From Paraspadella gotoi (taxonomy: Eukaryota > Chaetognatha): DNA of 64,000 nucleotides. Location of the stretch: contig CM119263.1 in assembly GCA_051294375.1 (NCBI GenBank), positions 827,756 through 891,755 of the forward strand, in the 5' to 3' direction. Below the pieces are notes generated by a model, which searched no databases, was not told the origin of the DNA, and saw nothing but the letters and a program-made list of their open reading frames with translations. Positions 1 through 12,400 of this stretch are shown here, in pieces; the stretch's first letter is position 1; every line of letters starts with the position of its first letter. The translations under genes were made by a program, and so were the position numbers.

Positions 1-192
1 TAGAATCAACTCTCTGAAAGAAACACGAAAACAACCGGAAAAAATTCTAGAAAAAAAATGTCAAAAATTGATTGAGGTTTGAAATTCACAGCAATTTATT
101 TTCCCTGATTTTCTTTCTGCTCCGCACAAAAGAAATAACCAGTTAATATCTGAAAGAGAGATGAGGGAGAGAGAGAGAGAGAGAGACGGGAA

Positions 193-225
<33 letters not shown>

Positions 226-1457
226 GAGAGGAGAGAGATTTTTCAAACGGTAAAACCGAATTGACCTAAAGTGACGAATCGCCTCGGTTAGCTATTTCTT
301 TACGTCGAACCCTTTTTACGCGCTAAATTCATAAACGATGACGCATGTCTTCATTGTTTCAACTATGAATAATATTGGAAAAATAGAAAAAATAAAAAAA
401 ACATTTTCTTTTCTCAAACTAAAAAAAAATTCACTTATCACGATTCCAGAGTTTATTGTTTTGGTGTAATCTTTTAGAACTATTCTATGTAATGTAATGT
501 AACGTAATGTAGGGTTGTTATATAAAATATTCCCAAAATTTTAACCCCGAAATTCATGATTTTTGTCTATAATTAAAAATCATTTATAAAGCTCCAGTCT
601 CAAGATTAAGAGAACTATCGAGACATTCGTTATGGTCTCGGGCTCGAACGATGGATCTCGCGAGGCTTTGGATATAAAAATAATAATAATAATAATAACA
701 ATATAATAAACATTTATTACAATGGTATTAATCTTTAGACTCTAACCGTCTAGCCTCTTCTTCTCGTTTAAACATTTTTTCGTCTTCAAAAAAACCAAAG
801 TTCAAATTCTCGACTTGAAAATTGAATCCGATCGAAATCCAACTGAGAGAGAAATCGACGACGACAACAACAACGACGACAACAACGACGACAAAAAGAA
901 AGGTCGTGACAATAAATAAAAAAGTGGAGGACGCCGCCATTTTGAATCTCATAAACAAAACGGAGGAGAGTCGAGGTCGGGTTAATCATTTTGAACTTCC
1001 TTAAATATTTTAAAACTTAAGAAGTTTCGTTCATGAAGGAATTTTGATTCTGCAAATTCGATTAAAAATTCCTTCCTTTTTTCATCCTTTAGTAAAAAAA
1101 AAAATTCATTGCATTTTCATTGTTCAACGCGTCTGTACTTACTCCACAAGCATCATTTTCTCTCGTTGCTTGTCTCAGCTTGTCACTGACCGACAAGGCT
1201 TGTCACTGCCTATCATTGCCGCTCTGTCCCTGAGAGTCATTCCGATTCTGTGTCGCCTAAAAATTTTCACCGATCATCGATTTTTATTAACTTTAATGCT
1301 CACAACTCACAAAAAAAGAAACAAATTTAATTTTAAATTGTAAAGTATAACTATTAGTTTTATTACTGTTATTTTTATCATTATTACTATAGTATAGTAT
1401 TAACTAAATCTGACTCGTAAAATGATGTAACACTTCATTGAAGAAACAAAACCAATA

Positions 1458-1459
1458 TT

Positions 1460-1510
<51 letters not shown>

Positions 1511-1512
1511 CT
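1458..1512. repeat. (CTTT)n microsatellite
   Basis: Uninterrupted CTTT units, flanked by C/T-rich DNA to 1550. Confidence 0.95.
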
Positions 1513-1764
1513 TTCCTCCCTTTGCCTCCCTCTCTTTCTGGTTCGTCCCTCCCATTGACTTGGAACAAAGACTCGCAAATCATGTGACTCCACAAAAAAA
1601 TGGGTAAATAAGAAAAAAATGAAAAGAAAGGAAAGATTAAGGATAAACAGAAAAAGAGAGGAATGAAAAAAAGGAAATAAAGGAAAAATGCTAAAGTGGT
1701 AAATGGTAAAGTGGTAAATGCTAAAGTGATAAAAGCAAAAATGGTAAATGGTGGTAAAATCTTG

Positions 1765-1880
1765 AAAAAGGGATGGGGCCCTTAAGCCAGCATCGCCTGT
1801 CAAAAGTCAGGAGTAAGATAGATTATTTATTAAATGAATGGATAATTATTACATTGGTTGTAGTAATTTCATTGAGAAGA
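1765..1880 (-). repeat. Interspersed repeat family R2, partial copy
   Basis: Reverse complement contains AATTATCCATTCATTTAATA then GACTTTTGACAGGCGATG, matching the first third of the 53-kb copies. Confidence 0.65.
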
Positions 1881-2844
1881 ATTTACGTTGGCGTCGATAT
1901 CGTCATTGTCGTCGTCTTCTTCACCGTCGTCGTCGTCGTCGTCGTCGTCGTTCTTTTCTCTTTTCTCTTATGGTTTTCGCTGGATTTCTCTTCTTGAACT
2001 TTGCTCTTCCTCCTCATACTTACTTTTCTCTTTCTCCTCCTCCTCTTCTTTCTTCTCCAACCCTCATTGTTTCTCTCTTTGTTTTCACTGAAGAAGAAAA
2101 CGACGATGACGAAACAATGACGACGACAACAACAAAAAACAACAACAACAACAACAATTGGAGCTAAAACGCCGCCCTCTCCTGAGAGTAACTATCGCAG
2201 ATTGAGTCCCTCAATCTAATTTACATATTGTAGTAGTTTTGTATTTTAATATTACTATTAGTATTTAGTATTTTAGGATAACAAACACAATCACCTCAAC
2301 AGAAAATATTATTAAACTCACCACAAGTAAATTAACCGAAAAATAACAAATGTACCAAACTCACAATAAATGAAACCAATGCAGACGCGATAACCGCAAC
2401 CAACGTCAACTGACTTCGGTTGCTCGAGTCGCGTCCGGAAAAAATAGGAAGGAAAATAAAAAGAGCTTGGAATTTATTTGGCAAAATAATGTAGTTGGCA
2501 TTACCGTGGCAGCCGTGGCATCCGTGGCCAGCCGTGCAGAGCGGTGGACGACAAAGCATAAAATCCTTTCCTCTGTAAAACAGCTTAAAATCGCTTTTGA
2601 GACAAAAAGGGGAAATAAGTGGCGTCGTCGTCGTCGTCGTCGTCGGTTCGTCTGTCGTCACGTTCGTCGTTGTTCGTTTCGTCGTTGTCGCCGTCGTCGT
2701 TCGTCATCGTCGTCGTTCGTCGTCTTTGTCGGTGAAAAAGTCGTTCGCGTCGTCGTTGTTGTCGTCATTGTCATTTTCTGTCATTACATTACTGTCTTTT
2801 AAGTTGTCATCTTTTTTGTTGCTGTCATATTTTAATCGTCCTCG

Positions 2845-2998
2845 TCTTAATCACAAACCTAATCTCTATCCTAATCCCTAACCTTAACCTAATCTCTATC
2901 CTAATCCCTAACCTTAACCTTTAACCTAATCTTTAACTAAAAAAACTGATCTATTCCAAATTTAAGATGAAATGGGACGTTCTGGGAAAATAAGGCCG
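2845..2998 (+). repeat. Dispersed repeat with telomere-like tract, copy 1
   Basis: Degenerate CCTAACCTTAACC / CCTAATC tract followed by CCAAATTTAAGATGAAA and CGTTCTGGGAAAATAAGGCC. Other copies: 18662-18929, 23592-23794, and in reverse 49563-49960 and 54137-54260. Confidence 0.8.
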
Positions 2999-3801
2999 AA
3001 TATCATCGTCATCTTCGTCCCTTTGTCATCCGAGAAGAAGGAAATCCTGTCATCGTCGTCATCGTCGTCGTCATCGTCGTCGCGTGGAGCAGAGCAAAAA
3101 GGAGCCAATGATTGACGCACGAAACCAACATAACGAAATTCCGGCGTTGGAGATGAGAAAAGGGAGCGCCGACGACGCCGGCCTCGGTAAAACATGGGAT
3201 CGGGCGGCGGAAGAAGAAAGCGGCGTCGTGGCGCCGGAAATCGTCTCAAGACGACGCCAAAATTAGTCATAAGTCGGCTCCGAAGGAGGAAAAAAAGGAC
3301 AAACGAAAAATGAAATGTGGAGTCGTGAGGAAGTAATGAGAGGGAGGTTAAAACGAGTTGAACATTAAAAGGTTAAACATTAATTTTTAAAGTTTTAAAT
3401 TTTATTTATTTATTTTTTTTAGCAGGGCGAGTGGGAGGTTTTTGTTTAAGCTAAATATAATTTAAAAAAAATATTGCTGAGGTTAGTTACACTAATTAAT
3501 ACAAACATCGCGAATTATCACATTAAAAATAAAGTAAGGTTTACAAACGAAACAGGTTTTTTGATTAAAATATTAAATATAAACACTGATGTATATTCAA
3601 AAATTGTTTTTCTTTCCTTTGCGGAAACAGGATTTAAAAAAAAGAAGAAAAAAAAGAAGATTTTCCGCCAAGAGTTAAATTATGCAAGTTGGCGACTGAC
3701 CGACTGACCGTTACGACGCCCTTCAAAGACTTTTGTTCCTTTTGACGTTGAATGCAACAGTTTATTCATTAAACTCATAAACAACTGAGCATTCCTCTCT
3801 C

Positions 3802-4070
3802 NNNNNNNNNNNNNNNNNNNNNNNNNNNNNNNNNNNNNNNNNNNNNNNNNNNNNNNNNNNNNNNNNNNNNNNNNNNNNNNNNNNNNNNNNNNNNNNNNNN
3901 NNNNNNNNNNNNNNNNNNNNNNNNNNNNNNNNNNNNNNNNNNNNNNNNNNNNNNNNNNNNNNNNNNNNNNNNNNNNNNNNNNNNNNNNNNNNNNNNNNNN
4001 NNNNNNNNNNNNNNNNNNNNNNNNNNNNNNNNNNNNNNNNNNNNNNNNNNNNNNNNNNNNNNNNNNNNNN
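3802..4070. other. Assembly gap (269 N)
   Basis: Run of N. The odd length suggests an estimated gap. Smaller gaps: 6355-6379, 29170-29194 and 46830-46847. Confidence 0.99.
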
Positions 4071-5027
4071 TTTTTTTCTCTTTATAGTGACATAAGAAAT
4101 AAAACGATTTATATTATATAAATTCACCCGTCTAAGATCTAGATTATAAATTATAAACAATTGAGTTTATCATCTCTCCTTTTATTTTTATTTAAGTTTT
4201 ATTTTTTAGTTTTTTCTCGTTTCCTTTTTTAAATTTTATTTCTTAAAACTAAAGATAAAGCACGAACCCCTATTACAAAATAGTAATTCTTTAGAAGTTA
4301 CGATAATAATAGAATGTGGCATATTATTTTTCACTTGTGTATTAGTTTTCATAGTACTTAGTCATATTCAAAATTCTACCTTGTCAACTACCTTTTGTTT
4401 TAATTCCCCGCTTGAAGAGTAAATTAGGATGACATCTATATTTGTTCCAAGAAAAAAAAGAACAGTTTTTATTATCAGTCTGAAGGTACAAAGCCAAGGG
4501 CAATAAGAAAATCTAAATTTTATATAAAATTTTATATAACTTAAACTAAGGTAATTGCGAATCCCCATGTGCAACGCAAGTATTTATAAATGCATCCTCG
4601 TATCGGCGATGTTGACAATGTGAAGTGAACCTTCGTATTTCCGTATTCAGGGTCCGTTTGCATGATTGTATTTCAAAGGTAAAAACACATATTTTCGAGA
4701 ATTTCGACTTTCAATTACAGATTGGGCGATTTGCGTTCAACTCTAAACGATGAAAACGATGAAAATATTTCAATTTCTTTCCTTATTTTAGTAATATATT
4801 TATTCCTGTTACTATCTACTTTACGATTTGATTATATAACCAAATTCTCTAAAAACTTAAATATATGAGAAAATATTAGTGAAAAAAAAAATTCTAAAAT
4901 CTCAAATTGAGCGCCTTACACGTAAATCGTGTCATTTTAGACTGAGTACAACAGCAAAAAAAAAAAAAAAAATTACTATAAATGATTTTCGCATCGATAA
5001 TATTTATTTGTTCACGATCAACTGAAT

Positions 5028-5080
5028 TCAATGGGCAAAATGTGGACAACAACATCTGAGAGACAAGAAATCACGTTTCG
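5028..5080 (+). repeat. Short dispersed motif, copy 1
   Basis: TTCAATGGGCAAAATGTGGA followed by CAAC and GAGAGACAAGAAATC. A second copy is at 10306-10360. Confidence 0.8.
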
Positions 5081-6116
5081 ATTTTTCGCAATAATAATAA
5101 TAATAATAATAATAAAAGTTATGAGCTTTTTTTTTGGGACAACAATTAGCGTCAATTAGCTTCCGACGAGTAACAAATGAACTATTAGCAAGAAAGAGTA
5201 ACGAATGACGACCTACTTCTTCTTTTCGAGCGCGTCTATACTCGTCTCTATACTAGTCAATTACTTCCAATTAACAATTTTCGGCTCTAATTTTTTTTGT
5301 CAATGAATTTATATATATATTTTTTGAATACAAAAATAAATCGATTCGTTACGGGGTTCAAGTTAAAATGTTAAAATTAAACTATGCTTATCGAGCTCAT
5401 CGTATCAAATTTTATATAAAAATACTATCGTTTTAACTTTTTAATAATATTGAATCCGCGTGTTTTTTTTTTTTTCGCCCGAAATGCCCTCATAGAGGAG
5501 CGAGTCTTAAATTTATTGTCAGTCTCGTCGCCAGGGAAAAACACAAGTTGGCGGTGACACCTTGATAGCGACGATAGCGACGATAGCGACGATAGAAGAG
5601 ACGCGATTGAGGGGAGAGCGGAGAGAAGAGAGAGAGAGACTGGAGGGCGAGCACCAGAAGGTTTCGACGTCTGGGAATAAATATATTTAAGATTGGTGTT
5701 TTTTTTTTTTTTTGTTTACATTATTATTGTTTTGATCGATTAAAACAAAAACGACGAAAAGGGGATAAGTTTAAAAGACGTCGAATCCACGAGACGCCTC
5801 GGTTTAAACGCTGCGATTCACAACCTTCCGAGAATCACAGTTCGGCACACTCACAAGATATTACAACTCTGCGAATATAACGAATGGAGGCGACAAGTTT
5901 TTGATGAAAAAAAAACAAAACAAAAGGGACCTTAGAGGGCGCTGCGGGTTGGTTACGAGGATGATTCGATGTTGGTTGTGGCCGGGTAAGGGGAAGAGAG
6001 ATCGACCCAGAGGCTCTGCCCGAAGGGGCGGGACTGGCTGGGAAAGGCGGGAGGTCGTCTTCAGGGGCTCGGGGAGAGGCGATCCGGGACGGGGAAGTCA
6101 GGTGAGAAAGAGGGGC

Positions 6117-6203
6117 TCACGTCATGTCCCAAATCTCCGCCAAAAGTGGAGGGTAGTTGAGCGTTGGTCTGGAGCGTGAAACAGCATCTTTGAGTGCTCG
6201 TGG
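6117..6203 (-). CDS. EcR: Receptor last exon N14 with AF-2 helix, one-base frame break
   Basis: Acceptor TTCTCCTTCAG, 6.67 kb from the previous exon. Entry in the required phase gives [11 protein letters not shown], which aligns with the LXR stretch SVHSEQVFAL. The AF-2 core [11 protein letters not shown] plus stop is in the next frame. Between the Phe and PPLL there are 26 bases where family spacing (9 residues) predicts 27, so one base is missing from a spot around 6150-6175. This is an assembly error or a real inactivating change. Confidence 0.85.
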   Translation of the reverse strand, partial: PRALKDAVSRSRPTLNYPPLLAEIWDMT

Positions 6204-6442
6204 CTGAAGGAGAAGAAGGGAACGTTTAGAGAGAGAGAGAGAGAGAGAGAGTAGCGAGGAGAGGAGAGAGAGAGAGAGAGAGAGCAGAGAGAAGAGAGAG
6301 AGAGAAGAGAGAGAAGAGAGAGCAGAGAGAGAGAGAGAGCGCATTCCTCCTCTANNNNNNNNNNNNNNNNNNNNNNNNNATAGCAGGACGATACCAAAAA
6401 ACGGAAACTATATAGCGGGTTTCAACTTGAAGAGAGAGAGAG

Positions 6443-6496
<54 letters not shown>

Positions 6497-9400
6497 GAGA
6501 GACGAGAGAGAGAGAAAGAGAATATTATTGGTTGGGTGTCTTCATTATAAGCTGAATTAGAGAAATAGGAAAAAAATGTGAAATAACGACTCTGGCGTAA
6601 AAAAAGGCTCATTAATCAAAATATAACCTCAAAAGAAATTGAAAAACCAATTTCTCCCTTCTTTTTCTTCACAGTCTATACATACTTAAATGAACAGTAC
6701 TTATGTCTGCGATTATCAAAATCCATCTCGGAGCGGAGGTGAATATGGAAAGGGAACAGAAGTTATTTTGTAATAAAGACTTAAGTAAAGACTTCGAAAG
6801 CGTAGTTAGCATTTACCCGGTGATTCCTATGAACTCTAGATTAGCGTTTTTCAGAAAGTATGAATAACTTTCTTATTAATATGGTATGAAGGTAAATTTT
6901 TTTTATTTTTTGACGTCTACGCGAGTATGAGAAGCCTTCGCCGATAAGCAATCCGAGGCAACTCTATAAGTACTTTTCGGTCGGTCGGTCTGTCACTTAT
7001 TGTTAAAAGTGGCCTTTATTAAAATTTTTTGAACCATTTTATAAAGTCTTGTTCGGATGACTCACATAATGTTCCAGACAGGAGAACCAAGGACGTATAA
7101 ACGAAATCGATGCTCACATCAATTTCTGTATGTGTAGATATCGTCGCTCCTTTAGAGAAAAATTTTAAACTAAAAAGGAATAATAAAACACGGATTTCAG
7201 ATGAAATTAACATGTCATAAAATACAAGGTATGCATTAATAAAAAAAATTATTTTTCTAGTTCATGTCATGTTCAACTCATCATAGTCATGTCATACACA
7301 TGACAATAAAGTCACTGCGGACGCAACACATTATAGAGAATCACCGTTCTTGTTAATTCATGGAGTGAATAATTCTTTTGAAAAAACGGAAAATGATCCA
7401 TATATAAATAAAGTAAAAGGTCTAGAGGCCTCAATATCTTTTCTGAAAGGTTGCATACACGTGTTTTCTCTGCACTCTTCATACTACTCTCGTGCATACT
7501 CTCTCTCTCTCTCTCTATTCTCCTCTTCTCTTCATGCTCTCTTCATCTTTCTCCTCTCTCTTCTCTCTCTCATGGATTTGTGTGTGTAATATTTCTGGGA
7601 CTAGTTTTATAGAGGATCTTTGCCGGAGTGATAAGATACCCTTGCCCGCCTTCGCTCGAACGAATAGAGTTATATGCCCGATATTTTTGTCTTATTTTTG
7701 CCTACGATCTTATATCCTTTCGTTACTCGATTATCATTCATATTATTCAGAAGTTCATGATTTGAGGCTTGTTGTATTGGAGACTCTGCGCTTTTGTTCG
7801 CACGGGTGTGGGAATTACGTGTGTCGCATTTAGAACAAATAACAAATCACAGATTTATGTAGAGATGGTAAGTCCTCCGCATAATTTGTATTGTCCCCAC
7901 TATTCCAAATAACGAAAAAGCGACCGTCTCCAAACTCATAGCTTACAATCTCATAAAGACTCTTTTCTCTTGTGGATAATTAAAAGTGTGGGCTTAGTTA
8001 GTAAAAACGTTGGTGATATAGTTAGTGTATCGCGCTATTACGTTGTGAAAACTTTTCGCAAGTTAAAAATGTAAAAAAAACTCTTGAAATTTTCAATCGC
8101 GATTCGACGACAATCGAATGATTTCCATACTGTGTTTTGGAAAGGTATTTATAACGGTATGTTCTCTCAGATGTTTGTTGTCCAGGTTCATTTAGATCCA
8201 CTTTATTATGTTCCCGAAATTTTCTTCAGACGTTTTTGTATTGCTTATCACTATTAAGGTGATCTGAGAAAATCGAGATTTGTGGAGTGACAACAGTATT
8301 TTTGCACAATTGTAAAGTTCTTATCTGCGAAAAGACTGTTTATATTCAACTGATAACGCATGCGTGGGAAAAGCAACCTATTGAATTGCATGGATTTACC
8401 ACTCAAATGCTAGTGTCGAAACGGAAATATGAACGATTATGATAATGTATATTCCAATCTTTTTTTCCGCCTCAATTATATATTTGCCCTGATGTTTCTC
8501 CATCTTCAGTGCTCGCCGACGTTTTTTAGTCTCACGGACACAAATGACCAAAATTCTGATTTTATACCGTCCGCCCCCTCAAAAAATGTTTTCCGGCCCT
8601 ACACATAGATGATTAGTATTGTGACGCGCATTTTAGATTTACTCGCTGATCGTCGGAGTACGAGATTGAGAGGAATTTTATGGTTCTGGGCCCCTCCAAC
8701 AAACTCGTTCACATTAGATACAATCTGCCTGTATATTTTATGCAGAAGGCGATTACTAATTCACATATCAAAGGACATTTCCCGGATTTTATGTGCCTGA
8801 CTTCAGTTTTTGATGAATGGGGTTCCTACCCGTTTGTGAAGTTTGAGATTTAAGGAGAGGCAAGATTGAGTAGAGTGAGGAGAGTAGATTAGTAGATAGG
8901 AGTGATCAAGAGATAGGTTACGGAGTGAGAGAGGAAAGTATGTAAAGAATTTGTTAAGAATGTTTGTAAGTAACGAAAAATGGGATTGAGAGTAATGTAC
9001 AGATCTGAAGGGTGGGATATAGTTTTGATTTACGATGTATAAATAATGAAATCTTGACAAAGTCGTTACTATAAGCAATGTATAGAACGAATTGGAACAG
9101 GACACTAAGAGGCTCAAGAGGACAGTGAGAGTCAACCGAAAGATAATAAATGCACACACTTTGCGTAATGATTTACAATTTGAATATACTCAATCATAAA
9201 TACACTGACACATCACTGTGCATTAGCATCGTGGTTTGTGTTTCGGAATTTATTGTGTTGTTTTCGCCGACGTTTGCGAATTCACGACACGCGTAGTTGG
9301 TCGTTTCCGCCAGATACAGACGGCAACAAACTGCCCCAAGTGCCGTCTTGTCGTAAGGTTTCTCTTATGTTTGCCCGTGACATCCGGGTGTCCCTCACGT

Positions 9401-12400
9401 CCTGTTGAGGTATGTGTTGTTTGAAGAACAGAGTACTGTTGGCGTGATTTCAGAACGCGTCGTGTACACGACCGACCGCGATGGTGAAAAGCGAGAGTGG
9501 GGAGGGGAGAGGAGTCAGTTCAAGGTTCGCTATTCACTCGTCGGAACTCTTCTTTCCGCTCCTCTAGGTTGTTGGTAATAAATTAATTGGTCGTGCAATT
9601 CATTTTCCTGTTACTATCTTTACTTTTACCGCAACTTCTGGATTAGTAGTGAGGATACTTAGATCTCTCGCTGCGAAGAATTTATTTAATGTTGAGTCAA
9701 TCTAGGTAGCGAAACAAACGTCGGTAAAAAGGTAACTTCAGTGAGAGTAGTTAAATTGATATGGTTCCAACCATCCGAGTATAATCTATAGTAAAATTAT
9801 TGGTAAAAATATATTAATTATTACTATTTTGAGACCCCAAATATCTATTTTATAGAAAAAAGTGAATAAAATAGTTCTCCTCTCCTCTCTAGTAGGTACC
9901 ATTTTTGACCGTTCGCTACCAAAATAGTCATGCCCTCCACTGGAGAGTAACGGCAAAAATATACGGAGCGCCTCAAACGTTAAAATGGTGAGATACGTTA
10001 ATTAGTCCCGAATCTTTGTTATTGACGAGCGTTTTCAGCTAAGAGAAGAAGATTAATATTGAACAAAAAAACAGGACTCTTTGTGAGACTCTAAATAAAC
10101 TCTTTCCGGACATATTACAGCAAAAATATACATTATAAAAACCCCTCATTAGCAAGCACAATGGAAACGAAATTAGTATATACTAGGATTGGATTCTTTT
10201 TATCAGGGTTCTCTAACGGTCTTTCCACGCCTCAGAGGATTCTAATATGTATTGTTTCTCTCTAGCGGACCGTGCCATCTCTTCTCTTTAACCCCTCAGG
10301 GGAAATTCAATGGGGCCAAAAATGTGGACAACGAACACTGAGAGACAAGAAATCCACGTTTGTGGTGGATACCCATCTGATTATGTGGTATTTCGCGAAA
10401 TCTGGTGGAGTACCCTAGTAAGGGTTGTGGACTATACTAATAAACAATAGCATCGTTAAGTCATATACTGAAAATCTGTATAGTTTATAGCCGGGTTTGG
10501 TGAACGCTAAAGCTCCTATGATGCAGCTACCAAGTCTATAATTCTCTCTCTCTTGGGGTAATGTTCAAGTCTATTTAAAGAAAATCTCTGACTGTATTTA
10601 GCGTCATAATATTCATTCCTAATTGCGCGCTTATCTCTTCAAGACGGAGTTGTCGACATACTCTCACTTCTTATATTTGTATAATTCCTTTTGCACTTAT
10701 TTACGCACCTGATTGGTTCCTTTTAATTCTCAGGCTTAAGTTGAGATAATATAGGTATCGGGCAAATAGGAGAAGAGTATACTTTTTTCATAACGTACTC
10801 TATCCTTCTCTTCACTCTCTCGTCCTCTCTCTTATTCATTCGTCCAGTACATTATTGATGTCTCGTGCATATTTACACCGTCGTATAAAACAATGTGTTT
10901 CACCCTCTGTCGTCCGACTCACTATTACCTCACTCACTTCTTCTTAGATTTTTTTCCAAATTCTTTCCTTTTGCCAGTTTTCTTTCGTTATACTATTGTG
11001 GTTGTTGTCGTTCAGTTTTTCATTTCTTTTTCCTCTTCTCTTTTTATATATACTCTCTTCCCCTAATTCCGATCTCCCACTCTTATTTTATATTCTCACA
11101 TTTCCGAGCTTTCTTCCTCACATTTTTCTTATTTTTGTCTATTCATTGTGTTAAATTCCTTTCTCTTTAGACTCTAAACTACGTTACTTACCATTTCCTC
11201 ACTTTTTTTTTTGAATTTGATTTTCTCTGCTCTTAATACAAAACTCTTTTAACCTCCTTTTTCCGTTTCTCATTAACACATTCCCAATTCGTTCCGCGCT
11301 TTCACTTTGCGCTCGCTTGTTAATGCTCTTCTCTCTGGTGCTCTGCAAGTTTCTTGTATGCACCTTCGTTTCTTTCAATTTTTTAACCTTCTCTCGTGTT
11401 TTTGTCCTTTTATTACAATCTTCTATCCCAATAGTATTGATACAAACAAATATTATAAATTTATCATAATTCTTTTTTTATATAAAAATAGCTATATTTT
11501 TGTCCCTACTTGGAAGGGCTAAGGGTCTGGGTTTAAGGCCCCGTCACCTCTTCAAGATAATAATAGACTAATGGTGTCAACAAGCTTTATTTCACTCCCC
11601 TCGCAGTACGCTTAGGGCTTCCCTATCTCAAATTACGAGTAGAGGTCTAAATAAATTTTTCAAAGATGTTTTCTAATATGTATAATAGGATATCTCACCA
11701 TTTAAGCCACTATTCGATTATTTCAGAGAGAAATACACTATGTATCTCACAGCACTATTCAATTACCTACCATACCTCCAATTATATCCTCCTAGTTCTC
11801 CCTTTTGCACGTGCTTTTTCTCTCTATCACTCCTCATTTTTATCCACCATTTCCCCTCTCAGCCGCATCCAATTACCCCCCTTCTCACATATTTGTCCCT
11901 CTTCACCACCTAAGAAAAGGTTTCCCCACCTTCCAGCCGCCGGCTGCCTTACTGCAAACCCCCATTTTCTCAGTTTATACTCTCCGTCGCTCAGTCCCTT
12001 CGTTTTGTCTTCGGCGCGCTCCCTGGGAACAGAAGCGAAAAAGAGCGGCAGCCCTCAAGGAAGTTGGCCTATAATGACGACAACAGGAGGGAGATTTTTC
12101 GGTATCGCTTCCTTCACTTCCTGCTTCGGAATAGGGGCGGAGAAGGAGGACGAGATAAAGAGAGGACAAGGAAGGATACGCAAGAAAATATAGGGAGGCG
12201 CGCGAAAGGGCGATTACCGAAGAGGGTGAGATAGAAAGAGATGGATAGGAAGGAAAACCCATCTCTTCTGTACTAACGTTATGTATAGCGGGTTCAACTT
12301 GACGGAGCGGAGAAATGACGTGTAGTACAAGTGAGAGCCAGGGCAGAGTGAAGAGATGAAGAGAGAGAGAGAGGATGTCAATGGAACGAGAAATAGATCT

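Larger units (their letters stand above)
1..2840. other. Gene-poor region with simple repeats
   Basis: AT-rich DNA with (GA)n at 160-237, (AAC/GAC)n near 855-895 and (CGT)n at 1928-1955 and 2622-2645. The ORFs over these are repeat translations. No exon with credible splice sites was seen. Confidence 0.6.
3000..6116. other. 3' flank of the receptor gene
   Basis: A short open frame with GC-rich codons at 3084-3266 has no splice or start support. 5565-5595 is a GATAGCGAC tandem. 5900-6116 is GC-rich and immediately follows the receptor stop, so probably 3' UTR. Otherwise AT-rich and featureless. Confidence 0.5.

Noticed and set aside
2870-2940. True telomeric array
   Set aside because: The hexamers are degenerate, short and internal, and share a fixed non-telomeric tail with other dispersed copies.
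3084-3266. 60-codon plus-strand ORF (ARNQHNEIPALEM...)
   Set aside because: Starts at GTG, not ATG, directly after (CGT)n, and no flanking splice site fits; left unassigned.
5901-6179. 92-codon plus-strand ORF
   Set aside because: Gly/Arg-rich translation of GC-rich DNA next to the receptor stop; overlaps the AF-2 exon in antisense.
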